The notes: generated by a model not told the origin, from the sequence alone. A DNA stretch of 25,768 nucleotides from Rhodobacterales bacterium (GCA_009992615.1 JAACVA010000083.1:1-25768), one strand, 5' to 3'. Shown: positions 16,943-24,957, counted from the first letter of the stretch. Program-made: numbers and translations.

Positions 16943-17806
16943 TTATTCGCCGCCGCCCAACTGGTGGACGTAAGCCGCGACAGCGTTGATCTGGGCATCG
17001 CTCAGCCGCGGGGTCCAGGGCGGCATGATACCGAACCGGGCGTTGCGGATGGTGTATTCCAGGGTGTCCGCGCTGCCGCCGTAGAGCCAGATTGCATCCG
17101 TCAGGTTGGGCGCGCCCAAGTCCTTGTTGCCCATACCTTCCTCGCCATGGCAGGCCGAACAGTTCTCGAGAAACAGCTCGGCCCCCGCAGCCGCCAGAGC
17201 GGCGTCGTGATCCTGCCCCGAGATATTCTGCACATGGGCCACCAGGCTGGCGATTTCGTCATCGACCAGCACTTCGTCAAAGGCCGGCATCTGCGACCAG
17301 CGTGCATCGGGATCTATCTCATTTCGGATGCCATGGCGGACGGTCAGCGAGATGGCTTCGATGTCGCCCCCCCACAGCCAATCGTCGTCCAGCAGGTTGG
17401 GATAGCCTACCGCGCCTGCCGCACCCGACCCGTGACATTGCGAACAGTTGGTGCGAAACACCGACGCCCCAGCCTGAATCGCAAACCGGTTCAGCTCGGG
17501 GTCGTCGGCCAGGCTGGCCAGTTCTACCTCGGCCAGACGGTTTGTCAGATCGGCATTGGCGGCTTCGACCGCTGCGATGTTTTTGGCCACCTCACCCCGG
17601 GTGGAATAGCCCAACAACCCGGTTGTGGCGCCGCTGATCATCGGCCAGGCGGGATAGGCGATGCTATAGCCGATGGCCCATACAATGCAGGCGTACAACG
17701 TCCACAGCCACCAGCGCGGCAGAGGGTTGTTCAACTCTTTGATGCCGTCCCAATCGTGACCGGTCGTATTGACGCCGGTGACCTTGTCAAGGTTCTCGTC
17801 ACTCAT
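16943..17806 (-). CDS. ccoP: cbb3-type cytochrome c oxidase subunit III, CcoP (dihaem)
   Basis: This membrane-anchored dihaem cytochrome c (287 residues) passes electrons to CcoO and the CcoN active site. The N-terminal region HDWDGIKELNNPLPRWWLW and the helix at about 31-55 are typical of CcoP. The two haem sites are C121-x2-C124-H125 (CSQCH) and C216-x2-C219-H220 (CSACH), with axial Met candidates in WSQMPAF and FGIMPPW. It overlaps ccoQ by four bases and is last in ccoNOQP. The maturation genes ccoGHIS, commonly next in line in relatives, are not here. Confidence 0.96.
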   Translation of the reverse strand: MSDENLDKVTGVNTTGHDWDGIKELNNPLPRWWLWTLYACIVWAIGYSIAYPAWPMISGATTGLLGYSTRGEVAKNIAAVEAANADLTNRLAEVELASLADDPELNRFAIQAGASVFRTNCSQCHGSGAAGAVGYPNLLDDDWLWGGDIEAISLTVRHGIRNEIDPDARWSQMPAFDEVLVDDEIASLVAHVQNISGQDHDAALAAAGAELFLENCSACHGEEGMGNKDLGAPNLTDAIWLYGGSADTLEYTIRNARFGIMPPWTPRLSDAQINAVAAYVHQLGGGE

Positions 17807-17985
17807 TTTGCATCCCCTTTCGTCAGGGTCTCAAGATCTTTGCGCAGGGGGATCTGTGAAATCTCGTCGTGGATCTTGCGGCTGCCCGGGCGGAACACCC
17901 AAGCGATCACGCCCAGAAAAAACAATGTCATGGCCAGTAAAACCCAGCTGTCGGCGAGGTGGCGCAGGAAAGTGTAAAGTTCCAT
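17803..17985 (-). CDS. ccoQ: cbb3-type oxidase small subunit CcoQ
   Basis: This 60-residue protein has one N-terminal membrane helix (LADSWVLLAMTLFFLGVIAWVF) followed by a charged cytoplasmic tail beginning RPGSRK, the usual CcoQ/FixQ form. It stabilises or protects the oxidase core. It lies between ccoO (10 bases upstream) and ccoP (ATGA overlap). AGGAG-type purines just upstream (GAGGAGCAC on the minus strand) give the ribosome site. Confidence 0.92.
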   Translation of the reverse strand: MELYTFLRHLADSWVLLAMTLFFLGVIAWVFRPGSRKIHDEISQIPLRKDLETLTKGDAK

Positions 17986-17995
17986 TGCGTGCTCC

Positions 17996-18739
17996 TCAGC
18001 GGCTGGCGTCGGGCGTGAAGGTCGAAAAATCGACCAGCGTTCCCAACATCTGCAAATAGGCGATCAGCGCATCCATTTCGGTCAGCTGTGGCTGGCCGTC
18101 GAAATTGCTGACCACGGCACCGGGATAACGTTCCAGCAGACCGTCATAATCGCCCTCGGGATCGGCCTGCACCGCGAAATCGGCACGCGCCACCTCGATC
18201 ATCTCGTCGGTATAGGGCACGCCGACAAAGCGGTTTGTGGCCAACAGATCGGTGACGTATTTGCCATCAATCACCGTTTCCTTGAGAAAGGCATATTTCG
18301 GCATGATCGATTCAGGCACCACCGATTGCGGATTGCTCAGATGGTCCACATGCCAGGCATCGGAATAACGCCCGCCGACCCGCGCCAGATCGGGCCCGGT
18401 GCGTTTGCTGCCCCATTGGAACGGATGGTCGTACATCGATTCCGCAGCCAGCGAATAATGCCCGTACCGCTCTACCTCGTCACGCATCGGGCGCACCATC
18501 TGACTGTGGCAGACATAGCAGCCTTCGCGCACATAGATGTCGCGCCCGGTCAGTTCAAGCGGGGAATAGGGGCGCATTCCCTCAACCTTTTCGATGGTAT
18601 TCTCAAGGTAGAACAGCGGCACGATCTCGACAGTGCCCCCCACCGTCACCACCAGCAGCGACGCCACCAACAGCAAAGTGGGCGACCGCTCCAGGATCTG
18701 GTGCTTGGACAGAAAGCTTTCGGATTTTGATTTGGCCAT
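17996..18739 (-). CDS. ccoO: cbb3-type cytochrome c oxidase subunit II, CcoO (monohaem)
   Basis: This 247-residue membrane-anchored monohaem cytochrome has one N-terminal helix (about 20-42), then the haem c site C74-x2-C77-H78 in REGCYVCHSQMVRP. The flanking YSPLELTGRDIYVREGC and HPFQWGSKRTGPDLARVGG are signature CcoO/FixO segments. The start at 18739 has AAGGAGG upstream; an open frame to 18787 would overlap the end of ccoN and has no site. It sits 13 bases after ccoN in the same operon. Confidence 0.96.
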   Translation of the reverse strand: MAKSKSESFLSKHQILERSPTLLLVASLLVVTVGGTVEIVPLFYLENTIEKVEGMRPYSPLELTGRDIYVREGCYVCHSQMVRPMRDEVERYGHYSLAAESMYDHPFQWGSKRTGPDLARVGGRYSDAWHVDHLSNPQSVVPESIMPKYAFLKETVIDGKYVTDLLATNRFVGVPYTDEMIEVARADFAVQADPEGDYDGLLERYPGAVVSNFDGQPQLTEMDALIAYLQMLGTLVDFSTFTPDASR

Positions 18740-18752
18740 GATTGCGGCCTCC

Positions 18753-20348
18753 TTACTCGGCGGGAACGCCCACGGGGGCCGTGACACGCACGCCGCCGCG
18801 GATCGTCATCCACATGTTCCAGACCATGATCAGACCGCCCGACAGGTACATGACCCCGCCCAGAGCCCGGACCACATACATCGGGTGTTTCGCCGCCACC
18901 GTGTCGGCAAAGCTGTTGACCAGGAACCCCTGGGCGTCAACTTCGCGCCACATCAGGCCTTCCATGATGCCGCTGACCCACATCGACGAGGCATAGAGAA
19001 CGATGCCGATGGTCGCCAACCAGAAGTGCCAATTGATCGCCGCCACCGAATACATCCGTTCACGCCCCCAAAGCCGCGGCGTCAGGAAATACAGTGCGGC
19101 AAAGGTGATCATGCCGTTCCAGCCCAAAGCACCGGAATGGACGTGACCGATGGTCCAGTCGGTATAGTGCGACAGGCTGTTCACCGCGCGGATCGACATC
19201 ATCGGCCCTTCAAAGGTGGACATGCCATAGAACGCCAGTGATGCCACCATCATGCGGATGATCGGATCGGTGCGCAGCTTGTCCCAGGCCCCTTGCAGGG
19301 TCATCAGACCATTGATCATGCCCCCCCAGCTGGGCATCCAAAGGATGATCGAAAACACCATGCCCAAGGTCGTCGCCCAATCGGGCAAGGCGGTGTAATG
19401 CAAATGGTGCGGCCCGGCCCAGATATACAGAAAGATCAGCGCCCAGAAGTGGATGATCGACAGCTTGTAGCTGTACACAGGCCGACCGGCCTGTTTCGGC
19501 ACGAAATAATACATCATCCCCAGGAACCCGGCGGTCAGGAAGAACCCGACGGCGTTGTGACCATACCACCACTGCACCATGGCGTCCTGCACCCCGGAAA
19601 ACACCTGCACCGATTTCGACCCGAAGATCGACACCGGGATCGACAGGTTGTTGACGATGTGCAGCATCGCCACGGTGACGATGAAGCTCAGAAGGAACCA
19701 GTTGGCGACATAGATGTGTTTTTCCTTGCGGGTGAACAGCGTACCCACGAAGACCAGCAGGAACGCCACCCAGACCACGGTCAGCCAGATGTCGACGTAC
19801 CATTCAGGCTCGGCATATTCCTTGGATTGCGTGCTGCCCAAAACATAGCCCGTCGCAGCCAGCACGATGAACAGGTTATACCCCCAGAACACGAACCACG
19901 CCAGGTTGCCGCCCCACAGCCGCGATCCACATGTGCGTTGCACGATATAGAACGACGACATGATAAGGGCGTTTCCACCAAAGGCGAAAATCACCGAACT
20001 GGTGTGCAGCGGTCGAAGCCGGCCGAAGTTGGTGAACGGCTGGGCGAACTCCAGGTTCAGGACCGGAAAGGCCAGCTGGAACGCGATATAGGTGCCCACC
20101 AGAAACCCGACAACGCCCCAGAAGCCGGTTGCGATCGCGCCATACCGGATCACCCCGTCCATATAGCCGCTGTGATCGACCTGCGGGCGGTCGTCGAAGC
20201 CGCGCAGCACATAGATGAACGTGCCAGAGGCCACCAGCATGATGATGATGGCATGAACCTGATAGGCCAGGTCGCGCCCGTAATTGGCGGCAATTGCCGC
20301 CAAAAGCGCAATAAGGCCCAATAATATGAGTTTGAAAGTGTTGAACAT
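18753..20348 (-). CDS. ccoN: cbb3-type cytochrome c oxidase subunit I, CcoN
   Basis: This is the catalytic haem-copper subunit of the high-affinity cbb3 oxidase, 531 residues with about 12-14 membrane helices. Visible active-site elements include HTSSVIFAFGGNALI (haem b ligand region), WWYGHNAVGFFLTAGFLG (copper His with the nearby cross-link Tyr region), AGPHHLHYTALPDW (paired copper His) and TIGHVHSGALGWNG (haem ligands). The start at 20348 (MFNTFKLI) has GAGGA upstream; a 26-codon open extension is not supported. It heads ccoNOQP and is divergent from a universal stress protein gene. A perfect FNR box about 100 bases upstream indicates induction under low oxygen. Confidence 0.97.
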   Translation of the reverse strand: MFNTFKLILLGLIALLAAIAANYGRDLAYQVHAIIIMLVASGTFIYVLRGFDDRPQVDHSGYMDGVIRYGAIATGFWGVVGFLVGTYIAFQLAFPVLNLEFAQPFTNFGRLRPLHTSSVIFAFGGNALIMSSFYIVQRTCGSRLWGGNLAWFVFWGYNLFIVLAATGYVLGSTQSKEYAEPEWYVDIWLTVVWVAFLLVFVGTLFTRKEKHIYVANWFLLSFIVTVAMLHIVNNLSIPVSIFGSKSVQVFSGVQDAMVQWWYGHNAVGFFLTAGFLGMMYYFVPKQAGRPVYSYKLSIIHFWALIFLYIWAGPHHLHYTALPDWATTLGMVFSIILWMPSWGGMINGLMTLQGAWDKLRTDPIIRMMVASLAFYGMSTFEGPMMSIRAVNSLSHYTDWTIGHVHSGALGWNGMITFAALYFLTPRLWGRERMYSVAAINWHFWLATIGIVLYASSMWVSGIMEGLMWREVDAQGFLVNSFADTVAAKHPMYVVRALGGVMYLSGGLIMVWNMWMTIRGGVRVTAPVGVPAE

Positions 20349-20442
20349 GCGCTGTTCCTCGTTATCTTTTACACTGGGCGTGATTCGTCGATGCCCGGTC
20401 CTGTCCACAGAGTTCTGATGCGGCATAGCCTACGGCGCAACC

Positions 20443-20456
20443 TTGATCTGGATCAA
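20443..20456. promoter_or_regulatory. Perfect FNR/FnrL box (TTGATCTGGATCAA)
   Basis: TTGAT-CTGG-ATCAA matches the FNR consensus exactly. It is centred at 20449.5 in the 201-base gap between divergent ccoN (ATG at 20348) and the universal stress protein gene (ATG at 20550), about equally far from each (about 100 bases), so it can serve both. FnrL control of ccoNOQP is well established in Rhodobacter. No matching -10 elements stood out at the ideal distance on either side. Confidence 0.9.
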
Positions 20457-20549
20457 CTGATTACCACAAGATCAGTGACAAGGATCATGGCATGACGCCG
20501 CACTCTGCGGCAGTCTGTTTCGGACACGGCAACACAGGGAAAATCGAAC

Positions 20550-21389
20550 ATGGCCTATCGCACCCTCACCACCTTGCTGCACAGCGAAGCACAGGATACC
20601 GCGACGCTGGACGCCGCGATTGATTTGACGCGCCGCCTCGGCGCCCACCTCACCGTTGTTCTGGCGGGGGTCAACACCGTTGACCCAGGGCTGTATTATG
20701 GTGGTATAAACACCGCGATGATCTCTTCGGCGCTCAACGATGCAGATGAGGCGACGCGCAACCTTTCGACCGCCCTTGCCAAACGGATGGCAGCCGAGGA
20801 CATTCCCTGGGACGACGCCAGCGTGGTCGCCTCGACCGCAGGCATCGGACAGGCGCTTGTCGAACGGTCGCGCTACAGCGATCTGACAGTCCTGCCGCGC
20901 CCCTATGGCACCGGTCGCAGCCTGATCGACGTCGCGGTTGCCGAGGCGGCGCTGTTGGACAGTGCCGCGCCCGTGCTGATACTGCCGCCCGATATGGACA
21001 GCGTAGCACCGCCCAAACGGGTTCTGCTGCCATGGGACGAAGGCGCGCCGGCGCTGGCCGCCGCCCGTGCCGCGATCCCGTTCCTGGCGCAGGCCGAAGA
21101 AGTGGTGATCTGTGTCATCGACCCGTCCAGCTATGGCCCCGAACGCTCGGATCCCGGCGGTTCGCTGGCGATGTTCCTGAACCGGCATGGGGCAAAAGTG
21201 CGCATCTCGGTCCTGCCCTCGGTGGGCGAACGGATCTCGGATGTGATCCTGACCGAGGCCAAGGCCCAGCAGGCGGACATGATTGTCATGGGGGGCTATG
21301 GCCATTCCCGCACCCGGCAGTACATCCTGGGTGGCACCACGCGGCGTATGCTGGAAAACAGCCACGTCCCGCTGTTCATGGCCCACTGA
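20550..21389 (+). CDS. Universal stress protein, tandem-domain
   Basis: This 279-residue protein contains a divergent N-terminal and a better conserved C-terminal UspA domain. The C-terminal domain starts near PKRVLLPWDEG (about residue 153) and ends with MIVMGGYGHSRTRQYILGGTTRRML, close to the nucleotide-binding G-x2-G-x9-G-S/T motif with a one-residue shift. The N-terminal half keeps the HSEAQDTATLDAAIDLTRRLGAHLTVV strand-helix pattern but not the Gly motif. AGGGAAA precedes the start. Location opposite ccoN and next to fnrL, with a shared FNR box, suggests a role in micro-oxic survival. Confidence 0.9.
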   Translation: MAYRTLTTLLHSEAQDTATLDAAIDLTRRLGAHLTVVLAGVNTVDPGLYYGGINTAMISSALNDADEATRNLSTALAKRMAAEDIPWDDASVVASTAGIGQALVERSRYSDLTVLPRPYGTGRSLIDVAVAEAALLDSAAPVLILPPDMDSVAPPKRVLLPWDEGAPALAAARAAIPFLAQAEEVVICVIDPSSYGPERSDPGGSLAMFLNRHGAKVRISVLPSVGERISDVILTEAKAQQADMIVMGGYGHSRTRQYILGGTTRRMLENSHVPLFMAH

Positions 21390-21412
21390 CCCGAGGCGCG
21401 ACAAGCCAGAAC

Positions 21413-21443
21413 AGGCCGGGATTACCCCCCCGGCCTTGATTTT
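21413..21443 (+). terminator. Intrinsic terminator of the universal stress protein gene
   Basis: AGGCCGGG at 21413-21420 pairs with CCCGGCCT at 21429-21436, followed by TGATTTT. It lies 24 bases after the stop codon and has the form of a Rho-independent terminator. Confidence 0.75.
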
Positions 21444-21732
21444 CCTGCCGCTGATACGCCAAAGCGGTTCTGGAAAACGTCGAACCGGATCTGCGCTGTC
21501 TTTCGCTGCGCCCGAATGCAGGCTCAGGCAAAACCGCCATGCCTGTTTTTCGAAGCGGCGCGATCTGGAACGTGTTACGCTCGGTCGGCGTCATCCGTTT
21601 GCCCTGCGGATAACGAAAGCGCTTGCGAAACAGGCTGTAACGCACGGCAGGCCCGTCGCGATAACTGAACGATCCGGTTGCAGAAAGACTCGGCACGCTG
21701 TTTGCGGCGTCAATACCTTGCCGCCGCAATAC
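21444..21732. other. Gap between usp terminator and fnrL, with a second terminator-like hairpin
   Basis: No convincing gene is seen in these 289 bases, although the whole 343-base usp-fnrL gap is one of the longest in the window. On the plus strand CGGTTC and GAACCG (about 21465-21486) form one stem. CAGGCA at 21525-21530 and TGCCTG at 21540-21545, followed by TTTTT at 21546-21550, form a compact terminator-like hairpin. This could be a back-up terminator for usp or the 3' end of a small RNA starting after 21443. Open frames crossing the gap lack ribosome sites and familiar motifs. A degenerate repeat is another possibility. Confidence 0.35.
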
Positions 21733-22533
21733 CTAGAAAAGCCGCCGCGCATTGTCACGGGCTGGTTCGGGGCGCGGGTCATCTTCGCCCGCCTCCCGGT
21801 GCAGTCGGGCCATGTCGGGCACTGCGATGGCGCGGTTGCCATCCAGCACGATGATTCCATCCGCCTTCAGCGCCGAAATCTGTCGGCTGACGGTTTCCAG
21901 AGTCACGCCCAGATAATTGCCCATCATCTCGCGCGTCAGGAGCAATTCGAACGATGTCGCCCGCGACATGCCGGGCAAATGCGCGCGGCGTGCCATCAAG
22001 GCCAGCAGGCTGGCGATCTTTTCGCGGGCCGTCTTGCGCCCCAACAGCAGCATCCATTCGCGCGCCGCGTCCAATTCGTCCAGCGCCATTTCCAGAAGCC
22101 GCTGCGCGACATTGGGTGTCGTTGCAATCAGATGTTCAAACGGGCGGCGCCGAAAACAGCACAGCGTCACCGCGCTGATCGCCGTCACGTCATAGGGGGC
22201 GAATTCGCGCCCCGGCCGACCAATGAAATCACTGCCCATCAACAGGCCCACCATCTGGGTGCGGCCATCCTCCATCGACTGGCTGATCGAGGCGACACCG
22301 CTAACCACCGAGGCGACATGCTCCATCCGGTCGCCGCGCCAGACAATCGGCTGGCCTGGCGCAAAACTGCGATAATACTTGATGTCCTCAAGCTGAAGCA
22401 ATTCGTCGGGTTCACAGCGCGAACACACGGCGCTGTGACGGATCGGGCAATCACTGCACCGGCCGATCTCAGGATGACCCGCGCCCGCGCGGTTCACGTC
22501 TGTCGAGATCGGCGGGGTAAGTTTCTGCACCAT
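21733..22533 (-). CDS. fnrL: Crp/Fnr family oxygen-sensing regulator FnrL
   Basis: This 266-residue regulator has an N-terminal cysteine cluster, C26-x2-C29 and C37-x2-C40 in CSDCPIRHSAVCSRC, plus C125-C126 in the sensory domain. These supply the [4Fe-4S] ligands of FNR. The cNMP-like beta roll spans about 50-150, the dimer helix contains LDELDAAREWMLLLGRKTAREKIASLL, and the HTH is LTREMMGNYLGVTLETVSRQISALK, with the E-x2-S-R recognition pattern of FNR. It closely resembles Rhodobacter FnrL. The start at 22533 is chosen by fit to FnrL length; its ribosome site is weak and the open frame runs further upstream. FnrL would bind the box between ccoN and usp. Confidence 0.95.
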   Translation of the reverse strand: MVQKLTPPISTDVNRAGAGHPEIGRCSDCPIRHSAVCSRCEPDELLQLEDIKYYRSFAPGQPIVWRGDRMEHVASVVSGVASISQSMEDGRTQMVGLLMGSDFIGRPGREFAPYDVTAISAVTLCCFRRRPFEHLIATTPNVAQRLLEMALDELDAAREWMLLLGRKTAREKIASLLALMARRAHLPGMSRATSFELLLTREMMGNYLGVTLETVSRQISALKADGIIVLDGNRAIAVPDMARLHREAGEDDPRPEPARDNARRLF

Positions 22534-22706
22534 GGCAATGACGCTAACCCAGCCATCCCGCCCCGGCAAGGGCATGGCAGGGTTGAATGCGGTGCGATGA
22601 CGCCTGGAATGCCGGATCCCCCTGCTGCGCGTCGTGCCGCGCCTTGACACGCCGCATCTGCCGATCTTCTGTGGTCGCAGAACGACGAACCAACCAAAGG
22701 TGTTTG

Positions 22707-23963
22707 ATGCCGCTGCCCGATGATTTGCGCGACAGCGCGATTGCGCTGTTCCAATGTGCAGTGACACAGGCGGATCCGGCGGCGGCGCTTGCCGCTGCTT
22801 TGGCGCGATCGCCGCTGCCCCAGCCGGCAGGAACAACCATCCTCATCGCCATCGGCAAGGCCGCCCCCGCGATGATGGGCGCCGCCCTGCGCCATGTGAC
22901 CGGGCCGCATCGCGCCCTTTGCATCACCCATCACGGCAACCCCGCCCCTTGCACCGGCGCCACGCTGATGCAGTCCGGGCATCCGGTGCCCGATGCCGCC
23001 GGGCTGGCGGCGGGTGCAGCGGTGATTGATCTGTTGCGCGGCGCAGATTCCGGGGATCATGTGATCGCGCTGATTTCCGGCGGCGGTTCTGCGCTTGTCC
23101 CCGCGCCTTCGCCGGGGCTGAGCCTGGATGACAAGATCACCCTGAACCGCGCACTTCTGGCAAGCGGGCTGGACATTGTGGAGATGAACATGATCCGCCA
23201 GCAGGTTTCGCAGCTGAAAGGCGGTGGAATGCTGCGCCTGGCCGCACCCGCCCGGGTGACCGGCTATATCCTGTCAGACGTGATCGGCGACGATCTGAAC
23301 GCCATCGCCTCGGGCCCCACCACCGCCCCGCTGGGCACCCGGCAAACCGCGACAGCGGCGCTGAAGGCTGCGGGATTGTGGGACGGGTTGAGCGATCGGT
23401 TGCGCGCGTATCTGTCCGCCCCCACGCCCGCGTTGCCCCGCCTGACCGCCGAAAATCACCTGATCGGCTCGAACAGCCAATCGTTGCACGCGGTGGCCAA
23501 ATCGGCCGAGGCCCGGTTTGACACCCGCATCGTCAGTGACCGCCTGGTGGGGGATGTCGCAGACGCAGCCCGTGCAATTCATGCCGCAGCGTCCGCGCTG
23601 CCCGAAGCCGCACCGCCCACTGCCCTGCTTTGGGGGGGCGAGACGACGGTGAAACTGACCGGCACCGGCCGGGGCGGGCGCAATCAGGAACTGGCCCTGC
23701 GTGTCGCCGCCCTGGCCGAGAACGCACCGCTGCGCCGCCGCTGGCTGTTCCTGTCCGGTGGCACCGACGGCCGCGACGGGCCGACCGATGCGGCGGGCGG
23801 CATCGTTGACGCCGGCACCTGGCGACGCATCCCCGGGGCCGCTGCCCTGCTTGCCAACAACGACAGCCACGCGGCGCTGAAACAGGCCGGCGCCTTGTTG
23901 ATCACCGGCGCCACGGGCACCAACGTGGCCGACATCCAGATCCTGCTGTCTGCCCCGCTTTGA
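22707..23963 (+). CDS. Glycerate 2-kinase (DUF4147/MOFRL family; formerly TtuD 'hydroxypyruvate reductase')
   Basis: This 418-residue cytoplasmic enzyme phosphorylates D-glycerate to 2-phosphoglycerate in serine-cycle, tartrate or photorespiratory-type metabolism. The N-terminal DUF4147 domain shows IAIGKAAPAMMGAA, HHGNPAPC, SGHPVPDAAG and the LISGGGSALVPAP nucleotide-loop motif, then NMIRQQVSQLKGGGMLRLA and ILSDVIGDDLNAIASGPT. The C-terminal MOFRL domain contains WGGETTVKLTGTGRGGRNQELAL and the SGGTDGRDGPTDAAGG motif. The start at 22707 has AAAGGTG upstream; an open frame back to 22587 lacks one. It is divergent from fnrL and converges with the receiver gene. Older annotations as hydroxypyruvate reductase are considered misassignments. 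Confidence 0.92.
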   Translation: MPLPDDLRDSAIALFQCAVTQADPAAALAAALARSPLPQPAGTTILIAIGKAAPAMMGAALRHVTGPHRALCITHHGNPAPCTGATLMQSGHPVPDAAGLAAGAAVIDLLRGADSGDHVIALISGGGSALVPAPSPGLSLDDKITLNRALLASGLDIVEMNMIRQQVSQLKGGGMLRLAAPARVTGYILSDVIGDDLNAIASGPTTAPLGTRQTATAALKAAGLWDGLSDRLRAYLSAPTPALPRLTAENHLIGSNSQSLHAVAKSAEARFDTRIVSDRLVGDVADAARAIHAAASALPEAAPPTALLWGGETTVKLTGTGRGGRNQELALRVAALAENAPLRRRWLFLSGGTDGRDGPTDAAGGIVDAGTWRRIPGAAALLANNDSHAALKQAGALLITGATGTNVADIQILLSAPL

Positions 23964-23991
23964 ACGCCGTTCGCCCGACGCGCCGGCCCGG

Positions 23992-24360
23992 TCAGACAGC
24001 GGCGCTGTTTCCATAGTACTCGACAATCGCCGCCATATCTTCGGGCCGCGCCGTGGTGGCCAGGGTTGTGCAGGTATTGGGCACATGGGCAAACACTGAC
24101 CCATCGGAAAAGAAGGTTTTCGACGTGACGGGAATGATCCGTGTGTCCGGGTGGCGATAACTGGCGTAATCGGCAACCGCCAGCGGCGCACCGTCGCCCA
24201 GATCAAGGCTGAGGATCAGCACCTCGGCAAAGTCGCGCTGCAAATAGGCTATCGCCGCGTCCTGAGACGCGACCACAGTCACCTGGGCCCCCATACGGCG
24301 CAGGCTGGCCGACCAAAGATCGGCCAACGCCGATCGATCTTCCACCAAAAGAACTTTCAT
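23992..24360 (-). CDS. Degenerate receiver (response-regulator-like) single-domain protein
   Basis: This 122-residue protein keeps the receiver fold but not its chemistry. Strand 1 (MKVLLVEDRSAL) carries the acidic pair E7-D8. In strand 3 (EVLILSLDLGDGAP), alignment to the usual 'DLVLLDLxLPDGDG' places S51 where the phosphoacceptor Asp should be, with D53 two residues on. Strand 4 keeps the Thr (IIPVTSKTF, T79), but the conserved Lys before Pro is replaced (TTARPEDM). It has no output domain. The start at 24360 fits the domain; an upstream extension of 20 residues is not receiver-like. It probably works by protein contact without phosphorylation, or uses D53. A CtrA-type site lies 62-77 bases upstream. 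Confidence 0.75.
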   Translation of the reverse strand: MKVLLVEDRSALADLWSASLRRMGAQVTVVASQDAAIAYLQRDFAEVLILSLDLGDGAPLAVADYASYRHPDTRIIPVTSKTFFSDGSVFAHVPNTCTTLATTARPEDMAAIVEYYGNSAAV

Positions 24361-24421
24361 CGAGGCCCCGCTGTGCAGTCCCTGGCACGTTAAAGAATTG
24401 GCAAGGGATGCGACGAACAAC

Positions 24422-24437
24422 TTAACGAATGATTAAC
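24422..24437. promoter_or_regulatory. CtrA-type box (TTAACGAATGATTAAC)
   Basis: TTAA-CGAATGA-TTAAC matches the full CtrA consensus TTAA-N7-TTAAC exactly. It lies between the divergent degenerate-receiver gene (start 62 bases away) and the DUF1636 gene (start about 149 bases away), so the receiver gene is the likelier target. A separate half-like TTAAAGAATT occurs at about 24391. In Roseobacter-group bacteria CtrA controls motility, gene transfer agent and signalling genes; its action here is inferred. Confidence 0.5.
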
Positions 24438-24585
24438 AAAAATACCATGGTCTTGCTTTGCAACCGCAGGTGGGGTGCCTGCCGGACGTTTGCCACGGAT
24501 GCGGCAATAAACCGCTTGCAGTCTGGTATCATCCTGTGGAATTTCGCCCGGATTTAACTCAACGTCCCGCCCCGGAGACCGCAGC

Positions 24586-24957
24586 ATGACCACATGGATC
24601 ACCATCTGTGACACTTGCAAACGCGACGGATGGGCCGAAAGCGGTGCCAGCATAACCGACGGCGCGGTCCTTGCCGCCTTGGTCGAGGCGGAACATCGCC
24701 CGGACGTGCGCACCCGCCGGGTGTCCTGCCTGATGGGCTGCACCCATGGCTGCAATGTGGCGATCCAGGGGGCGGGCAAGCTGGCCTATACCCTCGGCCG
24801 CTTCGCGCCCGACCCCGAGGCAGCAGCCGCCATCGCCGATTATGCCGCCCTGCACGCGGCCAGCGACACCGGCCAGGTGCCGTTCCGCCAGTGGCCCGCG
24901 GCGGTCAAGGGGCATTTCATCACCCGCCACCCGCCCCTGCCCGACGCCGCCGAATGA
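24586..24957 (+). CDS. DUF1636 domain protein (Cys-rich, thioredoxin-like ferredoxin type)
   Basis: This 123-residue protein of family DUF1636 has the cysteine pattern C8-x2-C11 (ICDTCKR) and C48-x3-C52-x3-C56 (SCLMGCTHGCNVAI), consistent with metal or Fe-S binding in a thioredoxin-like ferredoxin fold. Family members usually lie in cobalamin biosynthesis clusters of alphaproteobacteria, and here the ATG of cobC overlaps the stop codon. A role in corrin redox or cobalt handling is inferred from context. GGAGA at good spacing marks the start. No B12 riboswitch could be built in the 225 bases upstream. Confidence 0.85.
   Translation: MTTWITICDTCKRDGWAESGASITDGAVLAALVEAEHRPDVRTRRVSCLMGCTHGCNVAIQGAGKLAYTLGRFAPDPEAAAAIADYAALHAASDTGQVPFRQWPAAVKGHFITRHPPLPDAAE

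Noticed and set aside
21376..21729. 117-codon minus-strand open frame between usp and fnrL
   Set aside because: It overlaps the usp stop and terminator, has no ribosome site, and its Arg/Ser-rich translation matches nothing I recognise.
22644..22672. TTGACA with TTCTGT 17 bases on as a promoter for the glycerate kinase gene
   Set aside because: The -35 is perfect but the -10 matches only two of six bases, so it is not supported enough to list as a promoter.
24361..24585. Cobalamin riboswitch before DUF1636-cobC, suggested by GGAGACC just before the start and GCCACGG upstream
   Set aside because: The ordered core elements (a conserved AGGGAA / GGTG / TCC / CCCGC / ACTG series) could not be found and the space is short. 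GGAGA is at normal ribosome-site distance, so it is read as that.
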